Source: Macrothele yani
Lineage: Eukaryota; Arthropoda; Arachnida; Araneae; Macrothelidae
Assembly: GCA_039090855.1 (NCBI GenBank)
Contig: CM077013.1
Span: 136,483,240 to 136,547,239, forward strand
Length of the DNA stretch: 64,000 nt
Direction: 5' to 3'
Notes under the pieces: model-generated
The model's input: the letters and a program-made list of their open reading frames with translations, nothing else
Database searches by the model: none
What the model was told of the DNA's origin: nothing
Made by a program: the position numbers and the translations under genes
Part shown: one piece after another, positions 43,740-55,016 of the stretch
Numbering within the stretch: position 1 is the first letter of the stretch
Layout: every line of letters starts with the position of its first letter

Positions 43740-44402
43740 ATCTGAAATGGACTTTCCTGAAACAAACGGAATTTCTGACTACTGAAAATCTGTGAAAATA
43801 CGGAAGTTCAAATAAACGGGTACTTTTAAAAACGGAAATGTTTGAAAATGACGGACACCTAGTGACAACTTTGCGGCACGTTATTTGCAAAAATTTTCTA
43901 TTAATTCACAGCTCTTATTTTTTACAGTGTAGCTGTTGAGGATTGCTCATCAGTACCTCAAAACCTCATCAACATCCTCATAAGCAGTATGGAAATTTGT
44001 TGCTTGAACTCCATAGCTGTCAGAGGTGATCACATTTCATATTGAAATACCGAATGCTTTAAGCGAAAAGCTTTAAATATTGTTTCATGGGCCGCTCTTT
44101 CATGTAATTTACATTCATAAACGTTATATGTCTGAAAGTTTGTCCCACTTTGGTGGCGCAGGGGAAAGAGCGCCACCAAAGTGGGACAAATTTTTTACAA
44201 ACTGTTGTCAAATCCCTGCCTCAACCAATATACATTTTTTATTGTTGCAGTATTCATTATTGTAATATTCGTGAAACATACTTTCACGTTTGGACATCAC
44301 AAAGAAACAAGATACCTGGAGTGAACAACCGCTGGGGTGCTGTTTGCTGTATTTTTTAAGGATAATTGCAAAGTTTTAAATGTGGAAACATGTGTTAAAA
44401 TA
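43740..44402. other. Unassigned sequence with one long hairpin
   Basis: No coding is supported. A perfect hairpin lies at 44139-44190, listed separately. CAGTGTA at about 43925 could be a Tc1-type end but has no partner. Confidence 0.35.
44139..44190. repeat. Perfect hairpin, 21-bp arms
   Basis: Arms 44139-44159 and 44170-44190 are exact complements around a 10-base loop. The right arm with the loop gives TGGCGCAGGGGAAAGAGCG, which by chance or descent resembles a tRNA A box, and GTCAAATCCC follows at about 44206. A tRNA-derived origin is possible but unproven. Confidence 0.9.
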
Positions 44403-45722
44403 CAGGGTAAATCAAAATTATGTTTCCGTTTTAAATGATTTGGTACTCATATTTAATGTAAAGCAGATAAACACAAGCAATTCTGTTGAAAAGCACATTT
44501 CATAAAGTTTTGTTCAACTTACTTATAAATGTTCAATGTGCGCTCCACGCGTAACATGGCACACATCAAGTCGGTAATTAAGTTCCTATCAAACTCTTTG
44601 TAGTATGTCGGTGTGAATTTCTGGGATGGCTGCTGTGATGCGAGCTTTCAAATCAACCAGCGTCGTTGCAAGTGGTGGTACAATACATAGACACGATCCT
44701 TTTTGAAACCCCACAAGAAAAAATAACACGGGTTGAAATCTGGGGATCGTGGTGGCCAACATAACAGTTCTTCAACCCCCTCAACTGAACGGACGATTCG
44801 TCGTTTTGGCAGCCAGTCAATGAGGTGGTCCCGAACCTCGTTATGGAAATGTGGTGGAGCACCATCGAGTTGTGATCAATGTTTTCTTCTAGCTGTGGGA
44901 GAAGCCATTGTTCGAGCATGTCGAGATAGGGAATTCCTGTCACAGCGGCTTCAGCAAAGAAGGGCCACAGATCTTTCGATGAGTAATTGCACAGATGACA
45001 TTGACTTTTGGGGAAGCACGCGCACGCGCGTGCTGCAGCGTTGCATGAGAATTTTCAGGGCCCCAAAGTCTCACGTTATGCCTGTTCACCTTTCCTGAAA
45101 TGTGGAATGTTACTGCGTCACTGAAAACTATTCAGAGAAACCGTCATCTCCCATTAGAGTGAGAAATCTTTCGTAGAAAGGCACTCGCAGGTGGCAGTCA
45201 TTCCTCTTCACCTTTTGAATGAACAGCAGACGATACGGTTGCATGTGCAAACGTTTCCTCACAACTCGCCATACAGTTTTCTGCAGGACACCAAGTTCTC
45301 GACCTGCTCGATAAGTGGATTTCTGAGAGCTCCTTACGTAACTTACCCGAACATGCTCCACTACGTCTTTTCCTATCGAGGGACGTCCTTGCAAATGCAG
45401 CCCGTGTCTTGAAATCGTGAATACCAATTACGAATTGGCTTACCTCTGGATGACTCTATCCCAAATTTTATACGAAAGTGAAGTTCAACAGTCTTGTGTG
45501 TATTAAAATCGAGAACACAAAATGCCTTCTGTCGTCCGCTTGCCGCCATTGTATGACTTGCTCTTTCCGCCGTACTTATGGCGCCATCTACCGACCACCC
45601 GCGGAATCGGTAGCGGGGCATTGGAACTTGGAGAGATTCCCTTCTGAAGAACACATCTCGATACTCTTTATATATCGTGTGGCAAAGCATTGAAATCGGG
45701 AACATCAGTTTGACTTACCCTG
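44403..45722 (-). mobile_element. Tc1/mariner-superfamily element, defective
   Basis: TA flanks (44401-44402, 45723-45724) and inverted ends starting CAGGGTAAATCAAAATTATG (left) and CAGGGTAAGTCAAACTGATG (right, in reverse). It is 1.32 kb with one minus-strand transposase, broken. A fragment of a related element lies at 62790-62970. Confidence 0.92.
44530..45560 (-). pseudogene. Transposase of the QDGAPPHF / SPDLTPxDFFLWG type
   Basis: The minus-strand start near 45550 reads QKAFCVLDFNTHKTVE and HFRIKFGIESSRGKPIRNWY, then TGCICKDVPR. After a frameshift: RVSYVRSSQKSTYRAGRELG, TVWRVVRKRLHMQPYRLLF. The centre is poor, then YLDMLEQWLLPQLEE and APPHFHNEVRDHL with CWPPRSPDFNPCYFFLWG. Relatives have Asp in PCDFFLWG, so Tyr here removes the last catalytic residue. 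Frameshifts near 45400 and 44900 confirm that it is dead. Confidence 0.85.
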
Positions 45723-45724
45723 TA

Positions 45725-46046
45725 TTTTGGTTAACGTATTATTATCAACTTTGTTTTAATGAAATATCAAATTAAAAAAAAAAACATTTCCCAGTCACAC
45801 AGAAGCTTTGATTCAATTTTTCAATATTTAGTCACGGTCATTGTTTTACCATTTGCAGCATCGTTAGGTATCTTTTCCACCACAGAAATTTTCTTACGCT
45901 TGGTCCAATGGCTGCTAAAGCATAATATGAGTACATGATGATGTGAATGCAGGAGTTGATTAACCCTGGAAAAGCTTGAAATCCACCTAAAATTAAAAGT
46001 TTGGAATTTTGTGTTAGTCAGTTTTGAAAGAAAAGTCACACATCTA
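45725..46046. other. Unassigned sequence
   Basis: AT-rich gap between two Tc1/mariner elements; nothing is recognised. Confidence 0.4.
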
Positions 46047-47263
46047 CATTTAAGAGCAATTGAATTAGAGATATCTGTCCAGTAACGTGTAGAACCACCT
46101 TTCGCCCTGATGACGGCGGCGATTCGTCTCGGCATGGACTCGACAAGACACGGAAGAATTGGGAAGACATACGGATCCACGACCCCTGAACAAGTTCCCA
46201 TAGTTCACGAAGATTTGATGGAGGGGGTCAGAGCCTCGAACATATCTCTCGATGGCATCCCAGATGTGATCGATGGGATTAAGGTCAGGTGACCTAGCTG
46301 GCCAAGGAAGCGAGGTCACGTGGGTGGAGTGTTCATCCAACCATTCGGATACAATTCGGGAGCGATGGCACGGTGCATTGTCTTGTTGCATGATGAGGTC
46401 CCCAGTGTGATGTTGAAGACGCACAAACAGGTGCAAATGGTCGTCCAGGATATCCCGATAACGTTGGCCTGTGAGGGACGATGTCACACGTAACAGGGGT
46501 CCCATTTCAGTCCACGTAAACAGTCCCCAGACGAGAATGCCACCCCCGACAGCTTGAAGAGTACCCTGCTGGCAAGATGGATCCATCGCTTCATGTGGTT
46601 TGCGCCGTACTCGTATCCTGCCATCCGCATGTACCAACGTGAATCTTGACTCATCAGTCCAGGCAACATTTTTCCACGTGTCTAGGGTCCAACGGCGATG
46701 TTCCCGCGCCCATGCTAATCTTTGCACTCTGTGATGTGCGGTCAGCAGCGGTACCCTCGTGGGACGATGGCTTCTGTACCCCATAGCGAGGAGATGGTCC
46801 TGGATGGTGTGGCTGCTTGCACGTTTTTGTGCACCAGCGTTAAATTGCCAAGTGATTTCTTGCACTGTGGCCCGTCTATCCGCTGTTACAATGCGAGCTA
46901 GAGGATGATGACTCCGCTCATCCACACGCTGTTGTCCACGGCAGTTGGCCCTTGCAGGGATGGTTTTACGGATTCTATGTACTCACGGTGAACCCGTGAC
47001 ACAGTGGCTCGTGAAAAACCCAGTGGCTGCACGACTTCCGAGATGGAGTGACCCATTCGTCGGGCCCTGACAACTTTCCCACGATCAAGTGCGCTTAGAT
47101 CCTTCGTCTTACCCATACTGCGTCCGACTCTTGCTGATTCCCGTCGCATCACTCCTTATATTGTCGGATCGCTGCATACGTCATGTCGTTTCCGTTTACA
47201 GGGCCGACCACAACGCCACATTTGCATAACGCCAGCTGTCTCTAATTCAATTGCTCTTCAGTG
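46047..47263 (-). mobile_element. Tc1-like element, nearly intact
   Basis: TA flanks lie at 46045-46046 and 47264-47265. The inverted ends share GAGCAATTGAATTAGAGA, 18 identical bases near each end, a higher match than the other Tc1 copies here. It is 1.22 kb. The transposase needs only one frame correction, so this is the least decayed Tc1 in the window. Confidence 0.93.
46065..47116 (-). pseudogene. Tc1-like transposase, one frameshift, Asp at the third catalytic site
   Basis: ATG at 47116 (minus): MGKTKDLSALDRGKVVRARR, then GHSISEVVQPLGFSRATVSR (paired-type HTH) and VHREYIES. The frame changes near 46910 and the rest is open to 46065. It reads VTADRRATVQEITWQFNAGA, AWTDESRFTLVHADGR with the first Asp, GGILVWGLFTWTEMGPLL, QQDNAPCHRSR with the second Asp, then WPARSPDLNPIDHIWD. 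Counting by eye, 36 residues separate the second Asp from the Asp in PIDHIWD; relatives have Glu there. Spacing of 36 fits DD36E-type and not classical DD34E enzymes. The C-terminal tail past about 46180 differs from usual Tc1 ends and may be read-through. Confidence 0.88.
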
Positions 47264-47265
47264 TA

Positions 47266-48189
47266 TAATAATACCGCTTACCTGTATAGATCTGCAGTTA
47301 TTTGTGCAGTGCTAGGTTTCAGCTAAATTGTAACGTAGTAGCTGGTTTCACTGCAATAGTATTTAAGACTTCAGCATTGACTGCTGTAATCTGTAAGTGT
47401 TGTATAAATGCCAACGTTGCTTAAGCTAAGGCTAATGAACATAATATCGACGCTTAATTATAGGAAGCACTCTAACAACCAAGCATACAAAATGAATCAA
47501 CACTGACTTACTAATAACCCACAGTCTGTATTTGATGCTATGGGACGCCATCACAAGTTGAGAGCACTAGCCAGAAAACATTTGTTGGTTTCAACTCAAA
47601 TTACCCAATCCAAAATCCACTTATGGTTAACAAATCCTGATCTGTAATGATTGCTCATTACAGATCGTTATCTCGAAAGAACTGCTCTTGTAGTTAACAT
47701 ATCAGCTCTGCTCTTGACGTTTAACAATCTTGTCTCTCAATTCTGAACTTTAAATCGTTATCTCGCTCCTCCCAGTTCGTTAACATGTCAGCTCTGCTCT
47801 GCATTTCGTCATTAAATTCTATTTGCTTCTGACTCACAGCCGATGATGCCAACTTTAGAAAACTCATAGCGGAAAATAATGTGTTGTTAAGTTAGAAAAA
47901 CGGTTAACGTGAAGAAATCAAATAAGAACACATAAACACAAAACAAAAGGTTAATTTATATGCATAGGAAACATCTTTGGAATTGGAATATCTCAGCGCA
48001 TTAAAAGTTATACTTAACATCTAAAGTACGGTTAAACCATAAGTGAAATTTAGGAGTGCAGGAAGGTATCATGAATTCACAAGAGTCACTTTTGACGGTG
48101 ATTCCAGGAGTTATTGGCTTTTACCCTGTTAGAGGAACAACCTGGGATACTCTACTTGGTATGTATACTCCATAGTTGTATCTAGGTCA
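47266..48189. other. Unassigned sequence with a small hairpin
   Basis: No gene is supported. GATCTGTAATGA and its complement (47639-47666) form a 12-bp hairpin with a 4-base loop. TTAACATRTCAGCTCTGCTCT occurs twice (near 47696 and 47783). Confidence 0.4.
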
Positions 48190-48381
48190 CAGAACCGGTG
48201 GGAGGAGGGGGTAGAGACTGAAGCCTCATCTGGGGTGAGGCTGTGTTTTATACGACAAACTATTAGTCCACCAATACAAATGCTAATTTTGGTATATAAA
48301 TACAAGTTTTTGTTGGTATTTTTGTTCCTTTTCTAAATTTACTTCACTAGCGAACAGTTGATTCCTACCGAAAAGTAAATA
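48190..48381. repeat. Unclassified repeat, copy left of the mariner
   Basis: The right part (TTTACTTCACTAGCGAACAG, CCGAAAAGTAAA) matches 51178-51235 (TTTACTTCATTAGCGAATAA, CCGAAACGTAAA), with weaker similarity further left. No coding is seen. Confidence 0.55.
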
Positions 48382-48499
48382 CAGCGGCCGTTCCATAAAA
48401 ACTGAGAGTAAAATCACAAAATATGAAGAAACATATAGGTACAGCAAAGCATATGTTATTATTTCTCAAATTATCTTTTCTCGGATAATATGCTACGGT

Positions 48500-49639
48500 C
48501 TCATCGTTCAGTCCACTTTTCAAGGCGTGTGAAGAAGGCATTTTGTAGAAGCTGCTTTAGCGACCCAAGTACAGCTTCAATAACGTCAGCATCTGTATTG
48601 AATGTTGCGCCAGGAAACTCCCACTTCATTGTTGAAAACAACCAGAAATCTCACGGCTCGAGGTCAGGACTGTAGACAGGCTGTGGGCATGATTTCAATA
48701 CTGCATTTCGTGAGAAACTGATTAACACAAGCCGCTTCATGTGGGCGGGTGTTATCATGGTGTAGGACCCACTTGCCTACCAGTTCCGGAAGCTTAATAG
48801 ATATGCGTCGTCGCAGACGCTTCAAAACTGAAATGCAATACTCAGCATTGACTGTAATTTGGGGACGAACGGCATACTGGTAGACTACACCATTATGATC
48901 AAAGAAAGTTATCATCATCACCTTCCCAGCTGATTTGGTTTGGCGTACGTTTTTCGGTGGAGGCGAGCGTGCGTGTGTCCAGACACTCGTTGCGTGCTTC
49001 GTGAGGGGCTCGAAACAGTGGATCCATGTTTCATCGGCAGTCATTACTGTGTTTAGATCCTTTGCAATCATTATATACCTGAATTCTGGCTAACAATTGT
49101 TCTCTTGTCAGGTGGTGAGGTACCCATCTGGAACACTCAGGATGCAGCAGTTATTTGTCGCGTAGAATGCGGAATGTCGATGTTTTTGAAATATTAGTTT
49201 ACGCCGCTATGTCTTCATTCGTCGATGTTCTTGCAGTATTGCCCAAACAGTGTTAACAATACGCTCCGTAACAACACTTGTGAAAACACAAGCTTGTCAG
49301 TGACGAATATCGAAGCCGTGTCCCCCTCACTCAGCAGTAAGTCGCTCTTACAACTGAGCTACGCGGACAGAATGTCTCGCTGAAGATTTGTCGTCTTGAC
49401 ACATGTTTTCACCTCTGTAGTACGTCCCACATTTTCAGGTCAACCAGGCCTAGGAGCGATTTCTGCCGACAAACGCCCTTTTTGAAATCATGGTGCCATC
49501 TAAAAATCGTTGACTCGCCCAAATATTTATCTTTGTAAGCTTTTTTCATTAAATCAACTGTTCCTGGAGTCATTTTACCAAAACGATAGTAAAGTTTTAC
49601 CGCACAAGGCATTTCACTTCTTAACTTTGAATCACTCAT
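48500..49639 (-). pseudogene. mariner (DD34D) transposase, broken
   Basis: N-terminal frame 49639-49409: MSDSKLRSEMPCAVKLYYRF, then MTPGTVDLMKKAY and STIFRWHHDFKKG (mariner HTH). Catalytic frame 49071-48664: TADETWIHCFEP with the first Asp, KVMMITFFDHNGVVYQ, ISIKLPELVGKW, LHHDNTRPHEA with the second Asp. After a frame change near 48670 it reads YSPDLEP, stop, DFWLFSTMKWEF, the box with the third Asp, ending near 48500. The middle (49080-49400) has diverged or contains foreign sequence. Inactive. Confidence 0.88.
49305..49372 (-). pseudogene. tRNA-like sequence inside the mariner
   Basis: The minus strand shows GTCCGCGTAGCTCAGTTGTA then AGAGCG (A box), and about 30 bases later GGCTTCGATATTC (damaged B box). 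It has a tRNA-like head without a paired acceptor stem, so probably a SINE head or tRNA pseudogene. Confidence 0.55.
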
Positions 49640-50237
49640 TAGAGGTCTGCACGGGACGGGTCGGGCTTTTGTTTAGTTTAGAGAACAAAGCAACGAACCG
49701 GGCAGGGCTTTTTCTCAGACACTTTCTACCGGACCGGGCCGGGTCGGGCCAAGTCAACACATTCTTTCTATCGCAATGGTAAAGTAAGATAAAAGTCGTG
49801 TTCCCCGATTTCCTGGTGTGTTAACTATTTATCTAATTGTTCCCAAAGGTACTCACAGTGCCTTTACCAATATGTAGGTATTAAGATGGTAAAACCATTT
49901 TAAGGCTTGCTGACAACAAAAAAGATTGGACCCTGAGCGAGTGTGTATGTGTTGTGTAAAGTGGGGTACGGAGGGTGTGCGTTTTGTAGAGTGGGGTACG
50001 GAGGGTGTGTGTTTTGTAGAGTGGGGTACGGAGGGTGTGTGTTGTGTGGAGTGGAGTACGGAGGGTGTGTGTTGTGTAGAGTGGGGTACGGAGGGTGTGT
50101 GTTGTGTAGAGTGGGGTGCGGAGGGGGTGTTGTGTAGAATGGGGTACGGAGGGTGTGTGTTGTGTAGAGTGGGGGACGAAGGGTGCGTTGCTGTGTAGAG
50201 TGGGGGACGGAGGATGTGTGAAGTGTGGTGAGCGTAA

Positions 50238-50268
<31 letters not shown>

Positions 50269-50645
50269 TATGAGAGAGTGGGACGGCATGATTTTTTTCT
50301 TTTTTTCTATCCCTGATCTATATAGGGATAGACTTTTGCAGTTTTACCTCTTACTAGTTCAGATAAAGGGAGATTCTGAACGCTCTTAGTCGTCCTTTTT
50401 CTTTCTTTTTAACGGTTATATTTTTCGATAATTGTCAAAGTTTGGTTAATATTTTTTGGCTTACATTCAACTAGATATTTTCAATAATATCTCATTTCAT
50501 TATTTAATTTTCACATTTTAATAAAAATACAATAGAAAGACAAAGTAATACCAAATGGCACATCACGGGCCGGGCCTTAAACAAACGGGCTTGGGCCGGG
50601 CCAGGCAGAGCCGGGATCACCAATTTAGGCCCGTGCAGACCTCTA
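49640..50645. mobile_element. hAT-like MITE carrying a minisatellite
   Basis: Inverted ends TAGAGGTCTGCACGGG (left) match the right end in reverse exactly for 16 bases, followed on both sides by GGGCCGGGC-type GC-rich text. Flanks TCACTCAT (49632-49639) and TTACTCAC (50646-50653) match at 6 of 8, fitting the 8-bp duplication of hAT elements. No transposase is present. Confidence 0.82.
49950..50225. repeat. Minisatellite, about 30-bp unit, then a TG microsatellite
   Basis: About nine copies of GTAGAGTGGGGTACGGAGGG plus TGTGTGTTTT lie inside the MITE; (TG)n follows at 50236-50266. The repetitive Cys/Gly/Val frames on the plus strand and His/Pro/Tyr frames on the minus strand are translations of the array. 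Confidence 0.92.
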
Positions 50646-50855
50646 TTACTCACCTCCATAGCTGCATGGCGAAATGCAGACGTACCTTAAACAGCTGCAC
50701 CATAAAAAAACCATAATAGTCTGCCACGGCTAATAACTGTTGCCATAGATACTTCCTTAATTTAGTTAGTCGTCTGCGTGGTTACTTTTCTCCCTCCGCA
50801 CTATTGCCAACTTTTGAAAAAAATTACTCTCAGTTTTTATAGAACGGCCTTTGTA

Positions 50856-51394
50856 AATAAAAAAAAAATCAAAATGAAGGGTGTGGGGGAAACGAACACT
50901 CTTGAACTAAAAAAAAAAAAAAATCGCATTACCTGAGTTGTACGTTCATTGTCCCTGGAACAAAAATAAGACCCAACTGGCATGAAAAAAATACTTTTGT
51001 TTGTTTGTTTATCGTTTCTACTCCTGTCTGTAAGTCCACGCAGACCCGTAGATAGCTCCTAAACCCGGAAGAGAGGCATAAGGGTTACCTCGAGGGGGTC
51101 TCGGTGTTCAACTACAAACTAACGTTTTCCACGAATACAGATGGAAGTTTATCTTTGGTTTTTTCGCTGCCTTTGTTGATTTACTTCATTAGCGAATAAT
51201 TTTTCCATGCCGAAACGTAAAAGCAGTCTAAATACAATATATGGAAATCAAGAGGGTGAAACAAAACTAAACTCTTTGAAATATATACAAAGAATAGTGT
51301 TCTCCGATTCTTTTTTAGGGGGGGGGGGCGGCAGGAAGATGTCGCTTTTGGAAAAGAAGGGAAACTTTGTTTGTAACAGAAGAAATTTATTTCT
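50856..51394. repeat. Unassigned flank with a second copy of the 48.2-kb repeat
   Basis: It contains A-runs, a G-run (51319-51329) and at 51178-51235 the text shared with 48320-48378. No coding is supported on either strand. Confidence 0.45.
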
Positions 51395-52430
51395 TAATCA
51401 ATTATGTAATCTCCATCATTATCGATCACACTTGCCCATCGTCAAACCAAACTTTCAATGCCGCCTTTATAAAAACTCGTTGGCTGTGATGCAGAGAAGT
51501 CCGAGAGCCCCGTTTTGGCATCATCAATTTTGTGGAATTTCTTCCCATTAGGAAAGTGCTGCAGAGATCTGAGCAAATGGTAATCCGATGGTGCATTGTC
51601 AGAGGAATAAGGGGGATGGGGAAGAACTTCCCCGCCAAAATCTCTGATCGTCTGCTGGATCCGTCTCGCCGTGTGAGGTCTCGCGTTGTCAAGCTGGAGG
51701 ATGACTCCCTTTTCTGTTGACCAGTGCTGGATGTTTTACAGTAAGAGCTTGCTTCAAACGGTCCAGTTGTTGACAGTAGATGTCCACCGTTACGGTCTGT
51801 CTGGGTTTCAAGAGCTCAAAGGGAGCTATGACAGCGTCAATCCACCAGACACAAAGCAAAACCTCTTTGGGGTATAGGCCTGGTTTTCGCGTAGAAATTG
51901 GTGTCTGATCTGGAGAAACCGCTGGTTTTTGCGTTTTTTGTTCACGTAAAGAATCCCCTTTTCATCTCCAGTGACAATTCGATGAAGAAATGGATCTTTT
52001 TCCTGTCGGCTGAGCAAAGAGTTGCGGATGGTGGAACGATGGGTTTTGTTGTCACTTGAAAGTTGGTGTAGGACCCAATCTCCTTGTCTATAGATCTTCC
52101 CTATCTGTTGCACGTGCTCTTAAACAGTAGACCACGATGTATTAAGATGTTGAGATAATTCATCAATGGTTTGACGAGAATCTGCCTCAATGGCTGCACG
52201 CAGCAAGTCATTGTCCAGCTCCATGGGCCTTCCTGCAAGAGCGGCATCAGAGAGGTCAAAGTTGCCCCACCGGAATTGGGCGAACCAACACTTGCGGACA
52301 TTTAACGCACTCGGATAAGCAGCGCAAAAATGTTATTGGTAGCCACAGTTGCATTGTTTTCTTTGTGAAATTTACACAGCATACAATGACGAACATGGAT
52401 CTCCTCGGGTTTTATGTCACTCATTTTGTT
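51395..52430 (-). pseudogene. mariner (DD34D) transposase, broken
   Basis: The minus strand from about 52425 reads MSDIKPEEI, RHCMLCKFHKENNATVATNN, then CWFAQFRWGNFDLSDAALAG, RPMELDNDLLRAAIEA and DSRQTIDELSQHLNTS (HTH domain). Frame 52113-51826 follows: VQQIGKIYRQGDWVLHQLSS, LLSRQEKDPFLHRIVTGDEK with the first Asp. After shifts: PWQTVTVD-type text, LQLDNARPHTARRIQQTI with the second Asp, then YSSDNAPSDYHLLRSLQHF with the third Asp 34 residues on. The catalytic residues persist, but several frameshifts break the gene. Terminal repeats were not found. The QIGKIYRQGDWVxHQLS segment places it with SETMAR-type mariners. Confidence 0.85.
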
Positions 52431-52499
52431 CTGCCAATCTGGAAGACAAAAACACCTACATAAGTTGAAGGCGAATAGTTCATTCACTTGTACATGCAC

Positions 52500-54555
52500 T
52501 TACTTTACGTCGAACGTACATAAGCGCCTCACAACTTCTCCCGAAACTTAGCCCCCAAACTGAGCCCCCAAACTTAGCCCTCCCACCCAAAGATTACCCC
52601 CCATACTTGAGTATGATTGAATTGCAGATTTTTTTATTGATGGACAAACTATTTGATTTTTAAATTTACTATTTTGCACCCTTTCCGTGGATCCGCGCAA
52701 TAGCATCGAGGAGTTATTGTTGAAGTTTTCTGACTCTTTCTGCAGCAATTCTTCGATTCCATCCTTTCTCCATCTTTAATCACGCATTCTCCTTTTCTGG
52801 TGCTTGGTGGTACTCCAGAGAAATATTCCGTGCGCAATACACAATATTAAGATGAGAGCCATCTTTGCACGATGAGATATTACACGAAGTTGTAAGCACG
52901 AAAAACATGTGATTCAATTAAAACTTAGTTAAAATATATGCAAGATCTTTCGAAACCACCATGTGGTTCATCTTCAGGTAAAGGTCGAAACTAACACAAT
53001 AACAATGCGGTTCCTTGAGTAAACCATCGCTGAAGTTCATGACGTTTAACATACGAAGCATGGGCAGAAATGCTTCGTATGTTAAATGTTTGTTTCCATG
53101 GTAACGGAATGTTGTAAGGATGTCGTCGTTGCAGTAAGATTATTGATTACAATAAATGTATAGGCATTCAGCAAACAGATTTGCGGATTTTGCATTGTAA
53201 GTAACAAATACACAGGCATCATTACAGAATAGGTAGTGAGTTCCTTTATTTGAAAGTCTTGATACAGCTGTTGCAACACAGTTATTCTTAACGCCATATT
53301 TATGTTCACTCAGTCTGACACACTAAACAGTATCGTTTACATAAAACGAGTTTAGGTAGAAAGTATTTTATAATACTCGAGGAATGCTTATAGCTTATAG
53401 TTAATTCGTTTATTTTCGTCGTGTAATATGCATAAAGATTCGCCAAACTTTCACTCTCCACTGGGTAGCTTGTTCAAGGCAATGCAGAGAATTAGAACAC
53501 GAAAGAAACAAAGATGATTTTTTTTTTAAAATAAAGTGGGTGGCATCACGGGAGTATTACCTGAGCTTTTATCACGCAATCATACGGTGTGCTGCGATGC
53601 CTTTCTATCTTTTAATAACGCATGCCAAACCATTGGTAGTTCGATGGAGATTAAGTTATTGTTTGCTAGTTTGCTGGAGAGGATTTCAACTGTCTCCCTG
53701 ATGTGAGCCCAGGTGAGGTGTTAACAAAGGCTCTCTGGTGGGTCTTCTGCTCCCATACTCCACGGATGCTAAATTACACTGCACTGACCTGATGGATATG
53801 TCTCTGGTATCTCAGTCTCTTTAAAGTTCGTGTAAGGGGCAATAAAAACAACAACAATCTAACCTCTTTTTTTTTCTCCCAGGCTCCTACTCTGAAACGG
53901 TTGATTTTCATCATGTTAATTAAGTTCCAATGAGATATACTTCTACTAATAACTTAAATTAAAAAATGTCAATTCCTTACTGTTCTCTGTTCTCATTAGC
54001 GTCCATGCAGCCCAAGGTAGTATGGCATGGTGCACAACATGGAGATTGGTAATCAAGTGGTCCTTTTTCCGAAGGATGAAGAATATCTACAAGAAGAACC
54101 GAACTTTTTGAAATAAATCAAAAGCATTAATTTGGTATAATTTCAATCACGGAAGACATTTTGAAGCAGAGTGCTGAACAGTAATTCAAAAAGACATGAT
54201 TCAAGGTTCAGCGAGATTCTAAAGCGAAGCGCACCTTCTGCCCCCCCCCCCCTTTTTTTTTTTTTTTCTGTGGAAGATGTATGACCTTTTTGCTTTTGCA
54301 TGAAAATGTTTTCGTAACATAATGTGAAGAAACGAATGCACCTTAGAGTTTAGAAAATTGTTTTTGGCGAACAGCGTCAGTTTAAATAAAGAGTTAAGTC
54401 TTTAATGACTAAACTCTAGTGTTACAAGTGATACGGCAAGTACCTCATAGATTTTCAAAAACTACGTCACAGAAGTTGAATAAATTATGGGGCTGTTCGA
54501 TCAGTCTTTATCTTATTCATTTATTTATTTTTATTTGCCACAATAAACAAAATTT
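52500..54555. other. Unassigned AT-rich sequence
   Basis: Near 52545-52600 CCCCCAAACTKAGCCC is repeated three times. A hairpin at 53045-53086 is listed separately. A C-run and T-run lie at 54240-54267. No gene, RNA or element is recognised; short minus-strand frames (52548-52748, 53082-53309) lack motifs. Confidence 0.4.
53045..53086. repeat. Perfect hairpin, 17-bp arms
   Basis: Arms 53045-53061 (TTTAACATACGAAGCAT) and 53070-53086 with an 8-base loop. Confidence 0.9.
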
Positions 54556-54557
54556 TA

Positions 54558-55016
54558 TTTAACATCACTGGTGCATTTCAAATTTGTTTTTACAATCACC
54601 AATGATTGGCAAGTTGGTTTTACAATCATTAGTGCATTTCAAATTGTTTCTTACAATCACTAATGCATTTCAAATTAGTTTTTACAATTATTAGTGCATT
54701 TCAGATCAGTGTTTACAGTCATTAGCACATTTCACATTGGTTTCTACAATAATTACTGCATTTATTTATTTTTTTCAATCATTAGTGTATTTCAAATTAG
54801 TTTCTATAATCACTAGAGCATCTCAAATTTATTTCTACAATTACTAGTGCATTTCAAATTGGTTTTTACAGTTATTAGCGCATTTCGATTTGCTTTTTAC
54901 AATCATTAGAGCATTTTAAATTGGTTTTACAATCATTAGTGCATTTCAAATGTGTTTTTTTTTACTATCATTAATGCATTTCAAATTAGTTTTTACAGTA
55001 ATTAGTACATTTTAAG
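54558..55016. repeat. AT-rich minisatellite, 31-37 bp unit
   Basis: About 13 imperfect copies of TTAGTGCATTTCAAATTRGT plus TTTTACAATCA. It lies directly next to the minus-strand LINE-like frame at 55005-55400 and may be its repetitive 3' tail. Confidence 0.85.

Larger units (their letters stand above)
48382..50853 (-). mobile_element. mariner-like element interrupted by a hAT-like MITE
   Basis: TA flanks (48380-48381, 50854-50855). The inverted ends read CAGCGGCCGTTCCATAAAAA and CAAAGGCCGTTCTATAAAAA, and both continue with CTGAGAGTAA. Of its 2.47 kb, 1.0 kb is the MITE at 49640-50645, leaving about 1.46 kb. A tRNA-like patch near 49305-49372 may explain the remaining excess. The transposase is on the minus strand. 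Confidence 0.92.

Noticed and set aside
49926..50316. Cys/Gly-rich and His/Pro-rich frames around 50 kb as small secreted proteins
   Set aside because: They are translations of the 30-bp minisatellite on either strand and end in the TG microsatellite.
54558..55016. AT-rich array at 54.6-55.0 kb as an origin or matrix attachment site
   Set aside because: Nothing beyond base composition supports it; it is best described as a minisatellite.
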